A program made the translations under genes and the position numbers. Below are positions 1-9,420 of a DNA stretch of 64,000 nucleotides, one piece after another. Each line of letters begins with the position of its first letter. Position 1 is the first letter of the stretch. The notes beneath the pieces were generated by a model that saw nothing but the letters and a program-made list of their open reading frames with translations, was not told the origin of the DNA and did no database searches. This stretch comes from Psychromonas marina (lineage in GTDB: Bacteria > Pseudomonadota > Gammaproteobacteria > Enterobacterales > Psychromonadaceae): assembly GCF_030161115.1 (NCBI RefSeq), contig NZ_BSPQ01000001.1, positions 186,001 through 250,000 of the forward strand. The letters are read 5' to 3'.

Positions 1-1719
1 GGTGTGATATATCGCTTTTTTCTCGAGTAATTGGGCATGTGTGCCTGACTCCACCACGGCACCATTATCAACTACTAATATTTTATCTGCGTGCTCAATC
101 GTTGAAAGGCGATGTGCAATCACAATTGAAGTACGATTTTTCTGAAGTTCGTCTAAGGCAGCTTGAATATGACGCTCAGATTCAGTATCAAGTGCAGAAG
201 TCGCTTCATCTAAAATAAGAATCGGTGCATCACGTAGCAGTGCACGCGCAATCGCTAATCGTTGACGTTGCCCACCAGAAAGTAATGCGCCGTTTTCACC
301 AATAATAGTATCTAAACCTTCCGGAAAACCACTAATAAACTCCATCGCATGGGCTGTTTCTGCAGCTTTAACAACATCTTCACGACTGAATTTATCGGTC
401 GCAGCATAGGCAATATTGTTGGCGATAGTATCATTAAATAGGTGAACATTTTGTGACACCACTGCAACCTGATTGCGCAGTGAGCTTAGCGTGTAATCAC
501 TGATATCAACGCCATCTACTTTAATAGCACCTGAATCAATATCATAAAAACGTGTCAGTAGATTAGCGATCGTTGATTTCCCTGAACCAGAACGCCCTAC
601 TAATGCAAAGGTTTGCCCTGCTTTTAAATTAAAGCTGACATTATTCAGAGCGGGTTTATCTGAGCTTGGGTAGGTAAATACCACACTATTAAGTTCAATA
701 TCACCCTTAGCACGCTCTATCTCTATTGTGCCTTCATCTTTGGCAACACTTTTATCAAGCATGGTAAACAAACTTTTACTTGCCGCGATCCCTTTTTGGA
801 TCTCATTATTTACTTGGGTAATATTTTTAATCGGTTTCATTAACCCCATCATTGCACTGATAATCACCACAAATTTACCCGCAGAAAGGGTATCCATGAT
901 TTCAGGGAAGGTCGCTAAAAACAGTACAAAAGCTAATGCAAGTGATGCGATAGACTGAATAATTGGCACACTGATCGCATTGGCACTGGCCATTTTCATA
1001 TTTTGAGTACGCACGGTATTGCTCACTTTATCAAACTTCGCGCTCTCAACCTGTTGCCCACCAAACATTAATACTTCTTTATGGCCCTTAAGCATCTGCT
1101 CCGAAGACGTAGTCACTAATCCCATTGCATTTTGTAAGTTTTTACCAATTTTACGAAAACGTTTACTAACAATACTAATTGCAATGCCAACAAATGGCGC
1201 GACAACAAAGAACACCATCGATAGCTGCCAGCTTTGATAGAACATCATTGCGACTAAACCAATTAGCAGTGCGCCCTCACGGAATATTTTCACTAGCGCA
1301 TTACTCGCCGCATTAGAGACTTGGCTTGCATCGTAGGTAATTTTAGAGATCAGATCGCCGGTATTGGTTTTATCAAAGAAACTAATTGGTAACGCCATTA
1401 ATTGTCCAAATAATTGGCGTTGTAGTTTCATTACAACATGGTTACCCACCCACGCCATGCAGTAGGAACTCAGGAAAGCAAACACACCACGAAAAGCGAT
1501 AACAATCACGACAAAATATGGCATCATTTTTAAGATGGTTGGATCTTGCCCGGTTAAACCATTGTCTAACAGCGGCTGTAGTGACCAGATAAGTAGCATA
1601 TCTACTGAGGCATAACCGATCATGCCAAGGATGCCAACGAATAGTGCTAGTTTGAAGTCTTTGACATAGCCTACTAGGCGTTTGAATATTAACCAGCCAT
1701 CGTTTTCATTATTTGTCAT
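1..1719 (-). CDS. msbA: Lipid A export permease/ATPase MsbA (C-terminus cut by window edge)
   Basis: ABC exporter that flips lipid A-core across the inner membrane. The 573 codons present are open up to the window edge; the E. coli protein is 582 residues, so only the last few are missing. The N-terminal half carries the transmembrane helices. The nucleotide-binding domain has Walker A GRSGSGKST at about residue 377, signature LLSGGQRQRLAIARA at about 478, Walker B ILILDEATSALD and the H-loop IVIAHRLSTI. The ATG overlaps the end of comEC by 11 bp (ATGACAAATAATGA), so translation is probably coupled. The comEC-msbA order is common in gammaproteobacteria; lpxK would be expected next, outside the window. 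Confidence 0.95.
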   Translation of the reverse strand, partial: MTNNENDGWLIFKRLVGYVKDFKLALFVGILGMIGYASVDMLLIWSLQPLLDNGLTGQDPTILKMMPYFVVIVIAFRGVFAFLSSYCMAWVGNHVVMKLQRQLFGQLMALPISFFDKTNTGDLISKITYDASQVSNAASNALVKIFREGALLIGLVAMMFYQSWQLSMVFFVVAPFVGIAISIVSKRFRKIGKNLQNAMGLVTTSSEQMLKGHKEVLMFGGQQVESAKFDKVSNTVRTQNMKMASANAISVPIIQSIASLALAFVLFLATFPEIMDTLSAGKFVVIISAMMGLMKPIKNITQVNNEIQKGIAASKSLFTMLDKSVAKDEGTIEIERAKGDIELNSVVFTYPSSDKPALNNVSFNLKAGQTFALVGRSGSGKSTIANLLTRFYDIDSGAIKVDGVDISDYTLSSLRNQVAVVSQNVHLFNDTIANNIAYAATDKFSREDVVKAAETAHAMEFISGFPEGLDTIIGENGALLSGGQRQRLAIARALLRDAPILILDEATSALDTESERHIQAALDELQKNRTSIVIAHRLSTIEHADKILVVDNGAVVESGTHAQLLEKKAIYHT

Positions 1720-4132
1720 CTATGTGTCCATCGAGAGGTGAAGAAGTAAGAGATTGATGATACCAATATGGGGCAAGATCTTCTCTGAATGTTTGCATTT
1801 TAATAGCTTGGGCTGTTATTTGAAAGCGAATAAGCCCACTTAAGCCACTATTTACCATTTTAACCGCCTGCTTTTGATAACGCTCTAGTACTTCATCAGC
1901 CGGAAATTTCCACTGATTCATAAACCCCGCACTAAATATCACCCAGCTTGGATTAACGGCAGCAATAAACGCTTCACTAGAGGAGTGACGACTGCCGTGA
2001 TGGGGCGCTAATAAAATATCGCTACTCAGTTTTTCAGCTAACTGATTAACTAATAGTGTTTCCTGCCGCTTTTCTATATCTCCAGTTAATAATAGTGACG
2101 TTTTACTATCACTGATGCGCAATACACAGGAATTATTATTATCATTATTGGTTAGCTTAGTTGGCGATAATATTTCTACATTCAACTTGCCCAAGCGCCA
2201 CTGCATACCTTGCTGACACTGCAGGAAATCTGCGTGACTTGAAAGCGGCTCACCAGACCAACGATTGGATATTATAAATTGTTGTACAAGTTGCTCTATA
2301 CCGCCAGCGTGATCAATATCGCTATGGCTAATAATCAGATAATCTAACTTTTTTATACCCAATGAGACCAAATAGGGTGCGATTTCACTATCAACCATAT
2401 TAAACCCCGAGGGGTATCGAGCTCCCGTATCATAGAGCAACGTTTTATTTTCACTACGAACCAATACCGATAAGCCTTGCCCAACATCAATGACATCGAC
2501 AGACCACTCATCTTTGCTTGTGGCGCTAGGCAGAAATAACAGCAATAGTAATAAGCTAGCAAAAAGATAACTCAACTTACGCTGTAAGACGCCTTGAAAG
2601 TGAAGGAAAACAAGTAGTAATAAAAGCATAAAAATCACCAGTAAACGCTGCTGCTCCGCCACAGAAAACCATTGATAACTTGTCGATAAGAAATCGGTCA
2701 AATAGAAGAAGTAGATTATTAACTGATCACATAACGTAAATAGCAAAAGTGCGAGTTGCGGCGCCAGCAAGGTAGTTATCGCCGCAATTAATACCAGTGG
2801 AATGATCAGCAAAGAAAAAAGCGGCACAGCAATAAGGTTGACTACAATACTTGTGAGGCTAAGAGCGGAAAATCCGACTAATTGAATTGGTAGCATTAAT
2901 AGCGTAAGCCCTACCTGCAGATATAAAAGTAATTTAAAATAACCTATTATTTTACCTTTAATCGCGCTTTTCTTATTAACAGCAGTGCTGTCATTATGAT
3001 GATGACTATCACCTCCGTCACTAACTATCCTACGTATTGGAAAAGACCACAGTAACACTAAAATAATGGCCACTGCGCTGAATGACAGCCAAAGGCTAAG
3101 GCTTAACACCGCTAACGGGTCCCAAACAAGTACTACAAATAAAACCAGTAAGAAAAGATCAACCTTAGAACAGTTTCGCTTTAACGCGAAAACAGATATC
3201 GCCACCAGTAACATCAAAAAGGCACGTTGCGTGGGTAAAGAGAAACCCGCTAAATAGGCATAACCACCTGCTCCAATTAAGGCACCAATACTTATCAAGC
3301 GCATTGAAAACCAACCCATTTTTGATGATGGTAATAGGTGGGAAGAAGTAAACTGAAAAAGTAGATAAACGGCACTAAAAAACAGACCAATATGCAGACC
3401 AGAAATAGCAAATAGGTGAGATATACCGAGGTTTCTAATATGCTTTTTTTCCTCAAAAGGGATTAAGGATTTATCAGCAAAAGAGAGTGCTAACAATAAA
3501 CCTTGATGCGTCAAGTTAGTCGTAGCATATTGAACTTGCTGATAAAAGTTAGCTCGGAGTGTTGTTTCTTTATTGATTGTTTGAATGTGTTGCTTAATCG
3601 CAGCCCGATAACCAATATGTTCTGAATAGGACCACTTTTGTCGATCAAATCCTGCAGGGTTAGCGCGACCATAAACGGGTTTGAAACGAGCGACAAAACG
3701 ATGAATTTGCCCCGCCTGTAAAATTACCTCTGGTTTATACCAACGCATCTCAATAAGTGGCGTATAATTAAAAGAATAAGTATCAGACTCGAGTAGTTTT
3801 GCGTTAAAATAACTGCGGTTATTTTTGCTAATTAATGACACTATTTGTACAACTATGGTATGGTCTTTGCCATCTACTAACACCTCTAATCCACGTTTAT
3901 TATCCGGCTGTGCTGAAGGAAATAGTTGTCCCGTTAATATTAAACTTACATAACAGGTAAAATAGAGGGCAGTAATAGGAATGACTGCTAAAATACGTAG
4001 CTGAGAAGTCAATAACAATAAAAAGCTGGCAACAGCTAATAAGACAAGGTGCTTATCAAGTAATTGAGGCCAAAATAGTGTTGAAATAAAAACAAATATT
4101 GATAGCAATAAAGCAGTGCGCATACGTTCCAC
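1709..4132 (-). CDS. comEC: DNA internalization/competence protein ComEC/Rec2
   Basis: Inner-membrane channel for uptake of single-stranded DNA during transformation. The 807 residues fit the family length. The N-terminal part is hydrophobic with a DUF4131-type region. The competence membrane domain has GISHLFAISGLHIGLF at about residue 235. The C-terminal metallo-beta-lactamase-like domain has IISHSDIDHAGG at about residue 600 and APHHGSRHSSS at about 707, so the metal-binding His/Asp residues are kept. It lies upstream of and overlaps msbA. No other competence gene is in the window, so natural transformation cannot be concluded from this gene alone. Confidence 0.93.
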   Translation of the reverse strand: MERMRTALLLSIFVFISTLFWPQLLDKHLVLLAVASFLLLLTSQLRILAVIPITALYFTCYVSLILTGQLFPSAQPDNKRGLEVLVDGKDHTIVVQIVSLISKNNRSYFNAKLLESDTYSFNYTPLIEMRWYKPEVILQAGQIHRFVARFKPVYGRANPAGFDRQKWSYSEHIGYRAAIKQHIQTINKETTLRANFYQQVQYATTNLTHQGLLLALSFADKSLIPFEEKKHIRNLGISHLFAISGLHIGLFFSAVYLLFQFTSSHLLPSSKMGWFSMRLISIGALIGAGGYAYLAGFSLPTQRAFLMLLVAISVFALKRNCSKVDLFLLVLFVVLVWDPLAVLSLSLWLSFSAVAIILVLLWSFPIRRIVSDGGDSHHHNDSTAVNKKSAIKGKIIGYFKLLLYLQVGLTLLMLPIQLVGFSALSLTSIVVNLIAVPLFSLLIIPLVLIAAITTLLAPQLALLLFTLCDQLIIYFFYLTDFLSTSYQWFSVAEQQRLLVIFMLLLLLVFLHFQGVLQRKLSYLFASLLLLLLFLPSATSKDEWSVDVIDVGQGLSVLVRSENKTLLYDTGARYPSGFNMVDSEIAPYLVSLGIKKLDYLIISHSDIDHAGGIEQLVQQFIISNRWSGEPLSSHADFLQCQQGMQWRLGKLNVEILSPTKLTNNDNNNSCVLRISDSKTSLLLTGDIEKRQETLLVNQLAEKLSSDILLAPHHGSRHSSSEAFIAAVNPSWVIFSAGFMNQWKFPADEVLERYQKQAVKMVNSGLSGLIRFQITAQAIKMQTFREDLAPYWYHQSLTSSPLDGHIDDK

Positions 4133-4174
4133 CGAAAGTTATCATCCGAATTCATTTACATAAACCCTAATTAT

Positions 4175-4684
4175 ATGCCTAAAAAATTTATTCAGCGTTT
4201 CTCACCAAAACCAGAAACCTTAAAAGCTCACCCACACCTTAAGCATTTTGGTGAAATACTACAAAACCCTAACTTGTGGTATATCAATCGACGTAGTGCA
4301 GCTGGCGCGGTAGCGGTAGGGCTTTTTTGTGCGTGGATGCCAATTCCTTTCCAAATGTTTTTGGCTGCTATTTTAGCGATGATTTTTACGGTCAATCTTC
4401 CTCTTTCTGTTGCATTAGTTTGGATTTCAAACCCTATCACTATGCCGCCTCTTTTTTATGCAGCTTATCGATTAGGTGCTTACGTGTTAGATGAGCCGGT
4501 CACTCACTTTCACTTCCACCTTTCTTTTCAATGGCTTGCTGATGCATTTGAAACTATCGCCCCGCCTCTATTAACCGGGTGTTTTATTTTGGGTATCATA
4601 AGTGCTGCCTGCGGTTATCTGTTATTACGTGTATTATGGCGCTTTAATATTGCCAAGAAATGGCAACGTCGCAATAAAGATTAA
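4175..4684 (+). CDS. DUF2062 inner-membrane protein
   Basis: 169-residue protein with a basic N-terminus (MPKKFIQRFSPKPETLKAHP) and about three hydrophobic segments: residues 44-62, 64-95 and 130-152. The internal GLFCAWMPIPFQMFLAA and WISNPITMPPLFYAAYRLG stretches are typical of DUF2062 proteins. Function is not known. It diverges from comEC with only 42 bp between the start codons, an arrangement also familiar near comEC-msbA in related marine bacteria. The C-terminal tail is lysine/arginine rich (WQRRNKD). Family assignment is from recognition of the motif, not a search. Confidence 0.75.
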   Translation: MPKKFIQRFSPKPETLKAHPHLKHFGEILQNPNLWYINRRSAAGAVAVGLFCAWMPIPFQMFLAAILAMIFTVNLPLSVALVWISNPITMPPLFYAAYRLGAYVLDEPVTHFHFHLSFQWLADAFETIAPPLLTGCFILGIISAACGYLLLRVLWRFNIAKKWQRRNKD

Positions 4685-4808
4685 TCTTAGAATAAACAAT
4701 AGAATTGTTAACTCAATCAAACCTTTAGCACTCCAAAATGGATTTATTAATTTTTTATATTACGCTAACTTTATGTTATTTAAAAAATCAATAAGAATGG
4801 AGTAAGCC

Positions 4809-5432
4809 ATGTTTCAAACAAAGCATTTCCTCACCGTGGTGACTCTATCTGCAATAACTTTACCTACCTTTGCAACGCCCGCACCTATTGACGATTTTAT
4901 TGCACTCAGTGCCTATTTAGGGGGGCGCTACAGTGAAGACCTAAAGGATAGTGATACAGGGGAAAAGGCTGATATTGGCAATAACTTCTCACAAGCTCTC
5001 GCACTCTCTTGGTACTACGATCGTAATAAAGAGGGTGAACTGCTATACAGTAATTCTAAACAAGATTTAAGTATTTCAGGGAAAGATATTAATACTGATA
5101 TCTATATCAGTTATCTACATTTTGGTGGGCGCATAAACTTTGTTAATGAGGGACCTTTATCAACTAGCTTTGGTTTAGGAATCGGGGCTACTTTTTTCAT
5201 TCCCGATGACAGCCAGTACGACAATGATGTTGCCCTTTCCGGCAATATTACTGGCGGGGTACGTTATGCATTAAACCAACATTGGGCGATTAAAGCTGAT
5301 TTACGTGTTTACGGCACCGTGTTAAATAACAATAGCAGCCTGTTTTGCAGTAATAATACCTGTCTTATTGAACTAGATGGGGATATCTACGTACAAACAG
5401 AGCTAATGGCAGGCATTGAATATAAATTTTAA
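4809..5432 (+). CDS. Small outer-membrane beta-barrel protein
   Basis: 207 residues with a cleavable signal peptide (hydrophobic core residues 8-18, likely cut after TFA near residue 22). The mature part alternates short polar and aromatic strands and ends in the barrel signature ...GIEYKF, with a terminal Phe. It contains a two-Cys stretch near the end (SLFCSNNTCLIE) that could form a loop disulfide. The size suggests an eight-stranded OmpW/OmpX-like barrel. The start is supported by GGAGTAAGCC before the ATG. I do not recognise a specific family or substrate, and no partner gene is adjacent. Confidence 0.6.
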   Translation: MFQTKHFLTVVTLSAITLPTFATPAPIDDFIALSAYLGGRYSEDLKDSDTGEKADIGNNFSQALALSWYYDRNKEGELLYSNSKQDLSISGKDINTDIYISYLHFGGRINFVNEGPLSTSFGLGIGATFFIPDDSQYDNDVALSGNITGGVRYALNQHWAIKADLRVYGTVLNNNSSLFCSNNTCLIELDGDIYVQTELMAGIEYKF

Positions 5433-5501
5433 TGTTTATGTATCAAAGCACCGTTGAACTTTACAATTTGAAAATTCAACAGTACTTAGCTTACACTCAA
5501 A

Positions 5502-6647
5502 TTACAGCTTACTCACATCTGTCCAATTATCATTGCTACGAATAATGTCGATAATTTTTTGGTAGCGACAACCATCCTCAAAGGTTTGGTAAGGTTCAAC
5601 TTGCTCACCGTTAATATCTTTTACAAACTGGATAGCAAGGTGAGTCCAACTACGTTGTGTATCATCGGCAATGTTTGGTAATGAAGATGCAATATCCTCT
5701 GGAAGTGTAACTTCTTGCCACTGTGCCCCTTTATTCCCATGACTAAAGAGATATAATGGCCCTGCTCCATAATGGCCTTTAATGTAAATTGAGCCTTCGC
5801 TACCATGAAAAATAATATGATCATCATGGAATCGAGGTGTTAACCCGCCATGTTTAAATAACACAGAAACAGGCTGCGTAGTTTCCCGTTCAGCCTCTAA
5901 TTGCGCTAATACCGTATAGGACCATTCAACGTCACTTTTTTTCCACTCAAGTGTCGGATCATTAATATCTTCAGGAATAAAATTACGTCTTTCCATAAAG
6001 TTATGCACACCATCAACAACTGGCGCCGATCCCATATCATCCCTGACTTCACCGTTTATAGAGATAATTTTCTCACCAATAACCGAGGTAACAATCGATA
6101 GTAGATGAGTAAAGTTATTATTCAATCGCCCACCTCCCGCTTCAGCGCTGTGTGACCAACCGAATGGAATATATCTATCAAGATTAAAGTGTGAAATACA
6201 CTCCACCTCAGTAGGCATGCCAATTGCCCCCTGCGCAACTAAACGCTTAGCGTGCATAATTTCTGGCATATATCTGAAGCTTGAAGCAAAGGCCGTTTTT
6301 ACCTTGTGTTTAAGTGACATTTGATAAATTTCTTCAGCTGTTTCACCGCTTTGTGTTAATGGTTTATCACAGAACACATTGCAGCCAAACTCAATCGCTT
6401 GCTTAATCGCTTCAACATGTGCACCACCTGGCGTTGCAATAGAAACGATATCAGGTTTACAGGTTTGCAGCGCAGTTAACCAATCAGTGCCTGAATAAGG
6501 AATGTTTAATTCAGCGGCAACCTCTTTAACGACGGAGTCGGTTCGTCCAACGATACCAACAACCTCAGCGCCGGCATCTCTAAACGCAAGTGCATGCCCT
6601 TTACCCGCAAATCCAGTCCCATAAACTAATACCGTTTTATTACTCAT
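5502..6647 (-). CDS. Gfo/Idh/MocA-family NAD(P)-dependent oxidoreductase
   Basis: 381 residues. The N-terminal Rossmann fold has the dinucleotide loop VYGTGFAGKGHA at residues 8-19. FCDKPLTQSGETAEE at about residues 92-106 carries the family lysine (the EKP-like motif). The C-terminal half is the alpha/beta substrate domain. These enzymes oxidise or reduce a sugar, inositol or sugar-acid hydroxyl in the cytoplasm. It lies downstream of the RspA/ManD-type dehydratase on the same strand, 289 bp away, so it probably acts on the same or a related sugar acid. The substrate cannot be read from sequence. Ribosome-binding site AAAGGAAAAGTA precedes the ATG. Confidence 0.85.
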   Translation of the reverse strand: MSNKTVLVYGTGFAGKGHALAFRDAGAEVVGIVGRTDSVVKEVAAELNIPYSGTDWLTALQTCKPDIVSIATPGGAHVEAIKQAIEFGCNVFCDKPLTQSGETAEEIYQMSLKHKVKTAFASSFRYMPEIMHAKRLVAQGAIGMPTEVECISHFNLDRYIPFGWSHSAEAGGGRLNNNFTHLLSIVTSVIGEKIISINGEVRDDMGSAPVVDGVHNFMERRNFIPEDINDPTLEWKKSDVEWSYTVLAQLEAERETTQPVSVLFKHGGLTPRFHDDHIIFHGSEGSIYIKGHYGAGPLYLFSHGNKGAQWQEVTLPEDIASSLPNIADDTQRSWTHLAIQFVKDINGEQVEPYQTFEDGCRYQKIIDIIRSNDNWTDVSKL

Positions 6648-6702
6648 TACTTTTCCTTTAATTATTATAAATTTTGCTTACCATTGTGCTTGTCATTTTA
6701 TT

Positions 6703-6928
6703 TATACCGATTACATTAATTATGTGACCTAAATTTTGCGCAGGAAAAATAGCTTAATTCAAGGCGTAAGTTGACGCCTTTCGAGAGATTAACTACGTTA
6801 ATCCTCTATCGGAGAATTAAATAAATGACTTTAATTCTTTATGGTTGTTCCCTTTGCGAAACTTACAACGAAGAAGTAAGTTATTTTAACCAGTAAAATA
6901 GATCAGCTATTTACTGTAATTGGTATTA
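6703..6928. repeat. MITE-like element with terminal inverted repeats
   Basis: About 225 bp between the dehydratase and oxidoreductase genes. The left end ATACCGATTACATTAA (from 6704) is matched by the inverted right end TTACTGTAATTGGTAT (6911-6926). Between the ends are several self-complementary stretches: GGCGT/ACGCC around 6764-6779, GATTAAC/GTTAATC around 6787-6804, and AACTTAC/GTAAGTT around 6860-6884. There is no coding capacity. The layout fits a non-autonomous miniature inverted-repeat element. Similar ATACCNATTACA ends are familiar to me from cold-water marine gammaproteobacteria, but copy number was not tested. Confidence 0.6.
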
Positions 6929-6936
6929 CCACTTTA

Positions 6937-8154
6937 TTACCAATGCCAAAGCGTACCGTCTTCTAATCGACTAACAGGCAGGTATGAACGTTTATAAACA
7001 TATTCTTCTGCTGCTACCTCATCAAACTCGATGCCTAAACCAGGTTTGTCAGAGACATAAATCATTCCGTTTTCTAAGTACATTTCATGTTTGAATATTT
7101 TAAGAGTTTCTTCATTTCCCATTCCAACATACTCTTGAATACCGAAGTTAGGTGTTGATATATTCAAATGCATATGGGCAACAAAACAGATCGGAGATAG
7201 ATCTGGTGCGCCATGCGGTGCCGTTTTAACATTAAAAACACTCGCAAAATCAGCAATACGTTTCATCGCAGTAATGCCACCGGCATGGGTAGCGGCAACG
7301 CGGATATAATCGATTAATTGATTTTGTAGCAGATCCTTACAGTCCCAGAGAGTATTGTAGGTTTCTCCGAGTGCTAACGGCGTCGTAGTATGATGACGAA
7401 TCAGTTTGTAGTTTTCTTGGTTTTCAGCAATCGACGGATCTTCTAAAAACAATAAGTTGTACTTCTCTAACATCTTACCGAGCTTAGCTGACTCAATCGG
7501 TGTCAATCGGCTATGTACATCATGAGTAAACTCGATTTCGTAACCAAAGCGTGCACGTGCTTGCTCAAACAGATCTTCAACCATATTAAAGTATTTGCTG
7601 GTTGACCACGTTTGCTCGGGTGGTAAAGGTCGATTGCCTTGTAGTTCAAAATAGTCTTTTTTATCGCCCAACACACCATAGGTTTCTGTTAAACCAGGCA
7701 CCGCACATTGCAGTCTGACCACTTTAAACCCTTGTTCGATACACTCCGCGACTTTATCTAACGTATCCGAGATTGTTTCACCATTCGCATGCGCATAAAC
7801 GGTGACACCTGTGCGGCTTTTCCCGCCTAATAATTGATAAAGTGGCAACCCAGCAACTTTACCTTTAATGTCCCATAACGCCATATCGATAGCAGCAATA
7901 GCGGCCATTGTAATAGGTCCACGGCGCCAATAAACACCGCGGTATAAGTAGTGCCAGATATCTTCAATATCGTGTGCATCACGCCCAATTAAACAGGGAA
8001 CAACATGCTCTTCTAGGTAAGTAACCACCGCCATTTCACGCCCATTAACCGTTGCATCACCTAAACCATAAACACCATCTTCAGTAATGACTTTAACCGT
8101 TACAAAATTGCGCCCAGGGCAACTCACAAATATTTTAATATCTTTAATTTTCAT
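6937..8154 (-). CDS. RspA/ManD-type mannonate dehydratase-like enolase-superfamily protein
   Basis: 405 residues, the usual length for the ManD/RspA subgroup (D-mannonate or D-gluconate dehydration to 2-keto-3-deoxygluconate). Visible metal-site and acid/base motifs are FTHDVHSRL (Asp and His of the ManD pattern), LFLEDPS, LALGETYN, THAGGIT and APHGAPDLSPI. The protein ends DGTLWHW, as the family does. It is first in a leftward pair with the Gfo/Idh/MocA gene and diverges from a LacI-type regulator, so induction by a sugar acid is likely. ManD members range from efficient mannonate dehydratases to low-activity proteins, so the reaction is probable rather than certain. Confidence 0.85.
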   Translation of the reverse strand: MKIKDIKIFVSCPGRNFVTVKVITEDGVYGLGDATVNGREMAVVTYLEEHVVPCLIGRDAHDIEDIWHYLYRGVYWRRGPITMAAIAAIDMALWDIKGKVAGLPLYQLLGGKSRTGVTVYAHANGETISDTLDKVAECIEQGFKVVRLQCAVPGLTETYGVLGDKKDYFELQGNRPLPPEQTWSTSKYFNMVEDLFEQARARFGYEIEFTHDVHSRLTPIESAKLGKMLEKYNLLFLEDPSIAENQENYKLIRHHTTTPLALGETYNTLWDCKDLLQNQLIDYIRVAATHAGGITAMKRIADFASVFNVKTAPHGAPDLSPICFVAHMHLNISTPNFGIQEYVGMGNEETLKIFKHEMYLENGMIYVSDKPGLGIEFDEVAAEEYVYKRSYLPVSRLEDGTLWHW

Positions 8155-8245
8155 TATTTAAATTCCATTCATTCAAGGGATACTTAACCTAAAAACACTA
8201 TCTAAGATGATAACTTGTTGTATTTATGTGATCTTACCAACCAAC

Positions 8246-8272
8246 TAAATCGATTTACTAAACCGGTTTAGT
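8246..8272. promoter_or_regulatory. Two abutting LacI-family operator palindromes
   Basis: TAAATCGATTTA (8246-8257) and ACTAAACCGGTTTAGT (8257-8272) are both perfect palindromes with the central CG typical of LacI/GalR-family operators. They touch head to tail in the divergent region between the dehydratase gene and the regulator gene. The similar arms (CTAAA..TTTA) suggest the same protein reads both. Likely role: auto-regulation and control of the dehydratase/oxidoreductase pair by the adjacent regulator. Confidence 0.75.
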
Positions 8273-8344
8273 TGATTAAATTACGCCAATTGCATAAAAT
8301 GTCAACAATCGAAAATGGACTGGGTTAACAAAAATAATAATACG

Positions 8345-9355
8345 ATGAAAAAAACTAAAATAGTTGATGTCGCAGAGCATGCTGGTGTTTCAAAAAGCAC
8401 GGTTTCGCAGTTTTTAAATGGTCGTTTGAATTACATGTCAGAGCAGACACGTGCACGCATTGAGTTAGCGATAAAGGAGCTTGATTATGTGCCAAACCCC
8501 ATCGCTCGTAGTCTAAAAACTGATACGACAAAAACCATTGGTGTGATTGTGCGCGATCTCAGCGGTTATGATACAAGTCGGGTATTACGAGGTATTGATG
8601 ACTTCTGCAAAGAAAATAATTACGATGTATTGATATACAACACTGATTTTAATGAGGAAATAGAGGCAAGAGCACTTCATAGCTTAAAGCGTTTACGTGT
8701 GGATGGGATTATTATCACCTCTTCAGGAAAAAACTTGGATCTGATAACTCAATATACCGAGTCCAACCTCCCCTTAGTGCAATTTCAATTGGAATACCCA
8801 AAGTGCGATACCAATATTGTCATTTCAGATTATCGTAAAGCCGCATTCGAAGCGACGGAGTACTTGATTAAGTTGGGTCATAAAAGGATTTGCTTTATTA
8901 CCCAAGAGTTTGAGGGTATTCGATCTCGTGACGAGCGTTACCAAGGATATCGAGAAGCACTGGATAAATACGCTATCAACAAAGAGGCGCAGCTTATTCA
9001 ATATTGGGATAGGACTAACGGTTTTGATGTCCCGTTATCAGAAATAATAGCTCCTCCTTGTGCACCAACGGCTATTTTCTCACAGCATCTGGCGATAACT
9101 ATTGATGTCATTAAAGGGATAAAAGACCTTAATGTAGAAATACCCAATGATATTTCACTGCTTGGGTTTGATGAAATACCGATGGTGGAACACTTTAAAG
9201 TGCCCATCACAGTGATCAAACAAAATCCCTATAAAGTTGGCTTAGAGTCAGCAAAACTACTATTAGAGAACATCAGTAAAGTCGCACAACCAATACAAAA
9301 AATAACCATCGAGTGTGAATTGATAGAAAGGGATTCATGCGCAAAGTTAAATTAA
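8345..9355 (+). CDS. LacI-family transcriptional regulator
   Basis: 336 residues from the ATG at 8345; an in-frame ATG at 8315 would add ten residues (MDWVNKNNNT) outside the conserved start, so the internal start is preferred, though neither has a strong ribosome-binding site. The N-terminal helix-turn-helix reads VDVAEHAGVSKSTVSQFLNG, followed by the hinge YVPNPIARSLKT. The C-terminal periplasmic-binding-like domain starts at TIGVIVRDLSG. It is divergent from the dehydratase operon with two LacI-type palindromes between them, so it is the likely local repressor. The ligand is unknown; a sugar acid or its keto-deoxy product is a fair guess from context. Confidence 0.9.
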   Translation: MKKTKIVDVAEHAGVSKSTVSQFLNGRLNYMSEQTRARIELAIKELDYVPNPIARSLKTDTTKTIGVIVRDLSGYDTSRVLRGIDDFCKENNYDVLIYNTDFNEEIEARALHSLKRLRVDGIIITSSGKNLDLITQYTESNLPLVQFQLEYPKCDTNIVISDYRKAAFEATEYLIKLGHKRICFITQEFEGIRSRDERYQGYREALDKYAINKEAQLIQYWDRTNGFDVPLSEIIAPPCAPTAIFSQHLAITIDVIKGIKDLNVEIPNDISLLGFDEIPMVEHFKVPITVIKQNPYKVGLESAKLLLENISKVAQPIQKITIECELIERDSCAKLN

Positions 9356-9376
9356 CAAAAGAAAGGAAGATGGGTA

Positions 9377-9410
9377 TAACGGGTAACGCATAAGTAGCAC
9401 TAACCCGTTA
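9377..9410. terminator. Bidirectional hairpin between convergent genes
   Basis: TAACGGGT (9377-9384) pairs with ACCCGTTA (9403-9410) between the ends of the LacI-type regulator and aqpZ. There is only a weak T tract, so termination efficiency is uncertain. Confidence 0.45.
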
Positions 9411-9420
9411 ATCTTGAATA

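Noticed and set aside
4602-4805. 67-codon plus-strand ORF overlapping the end of the DUF2062 gene
   Set aside because: Mostly inside the DUF2062 frame and AT-rich spacer; no start signal or domain.
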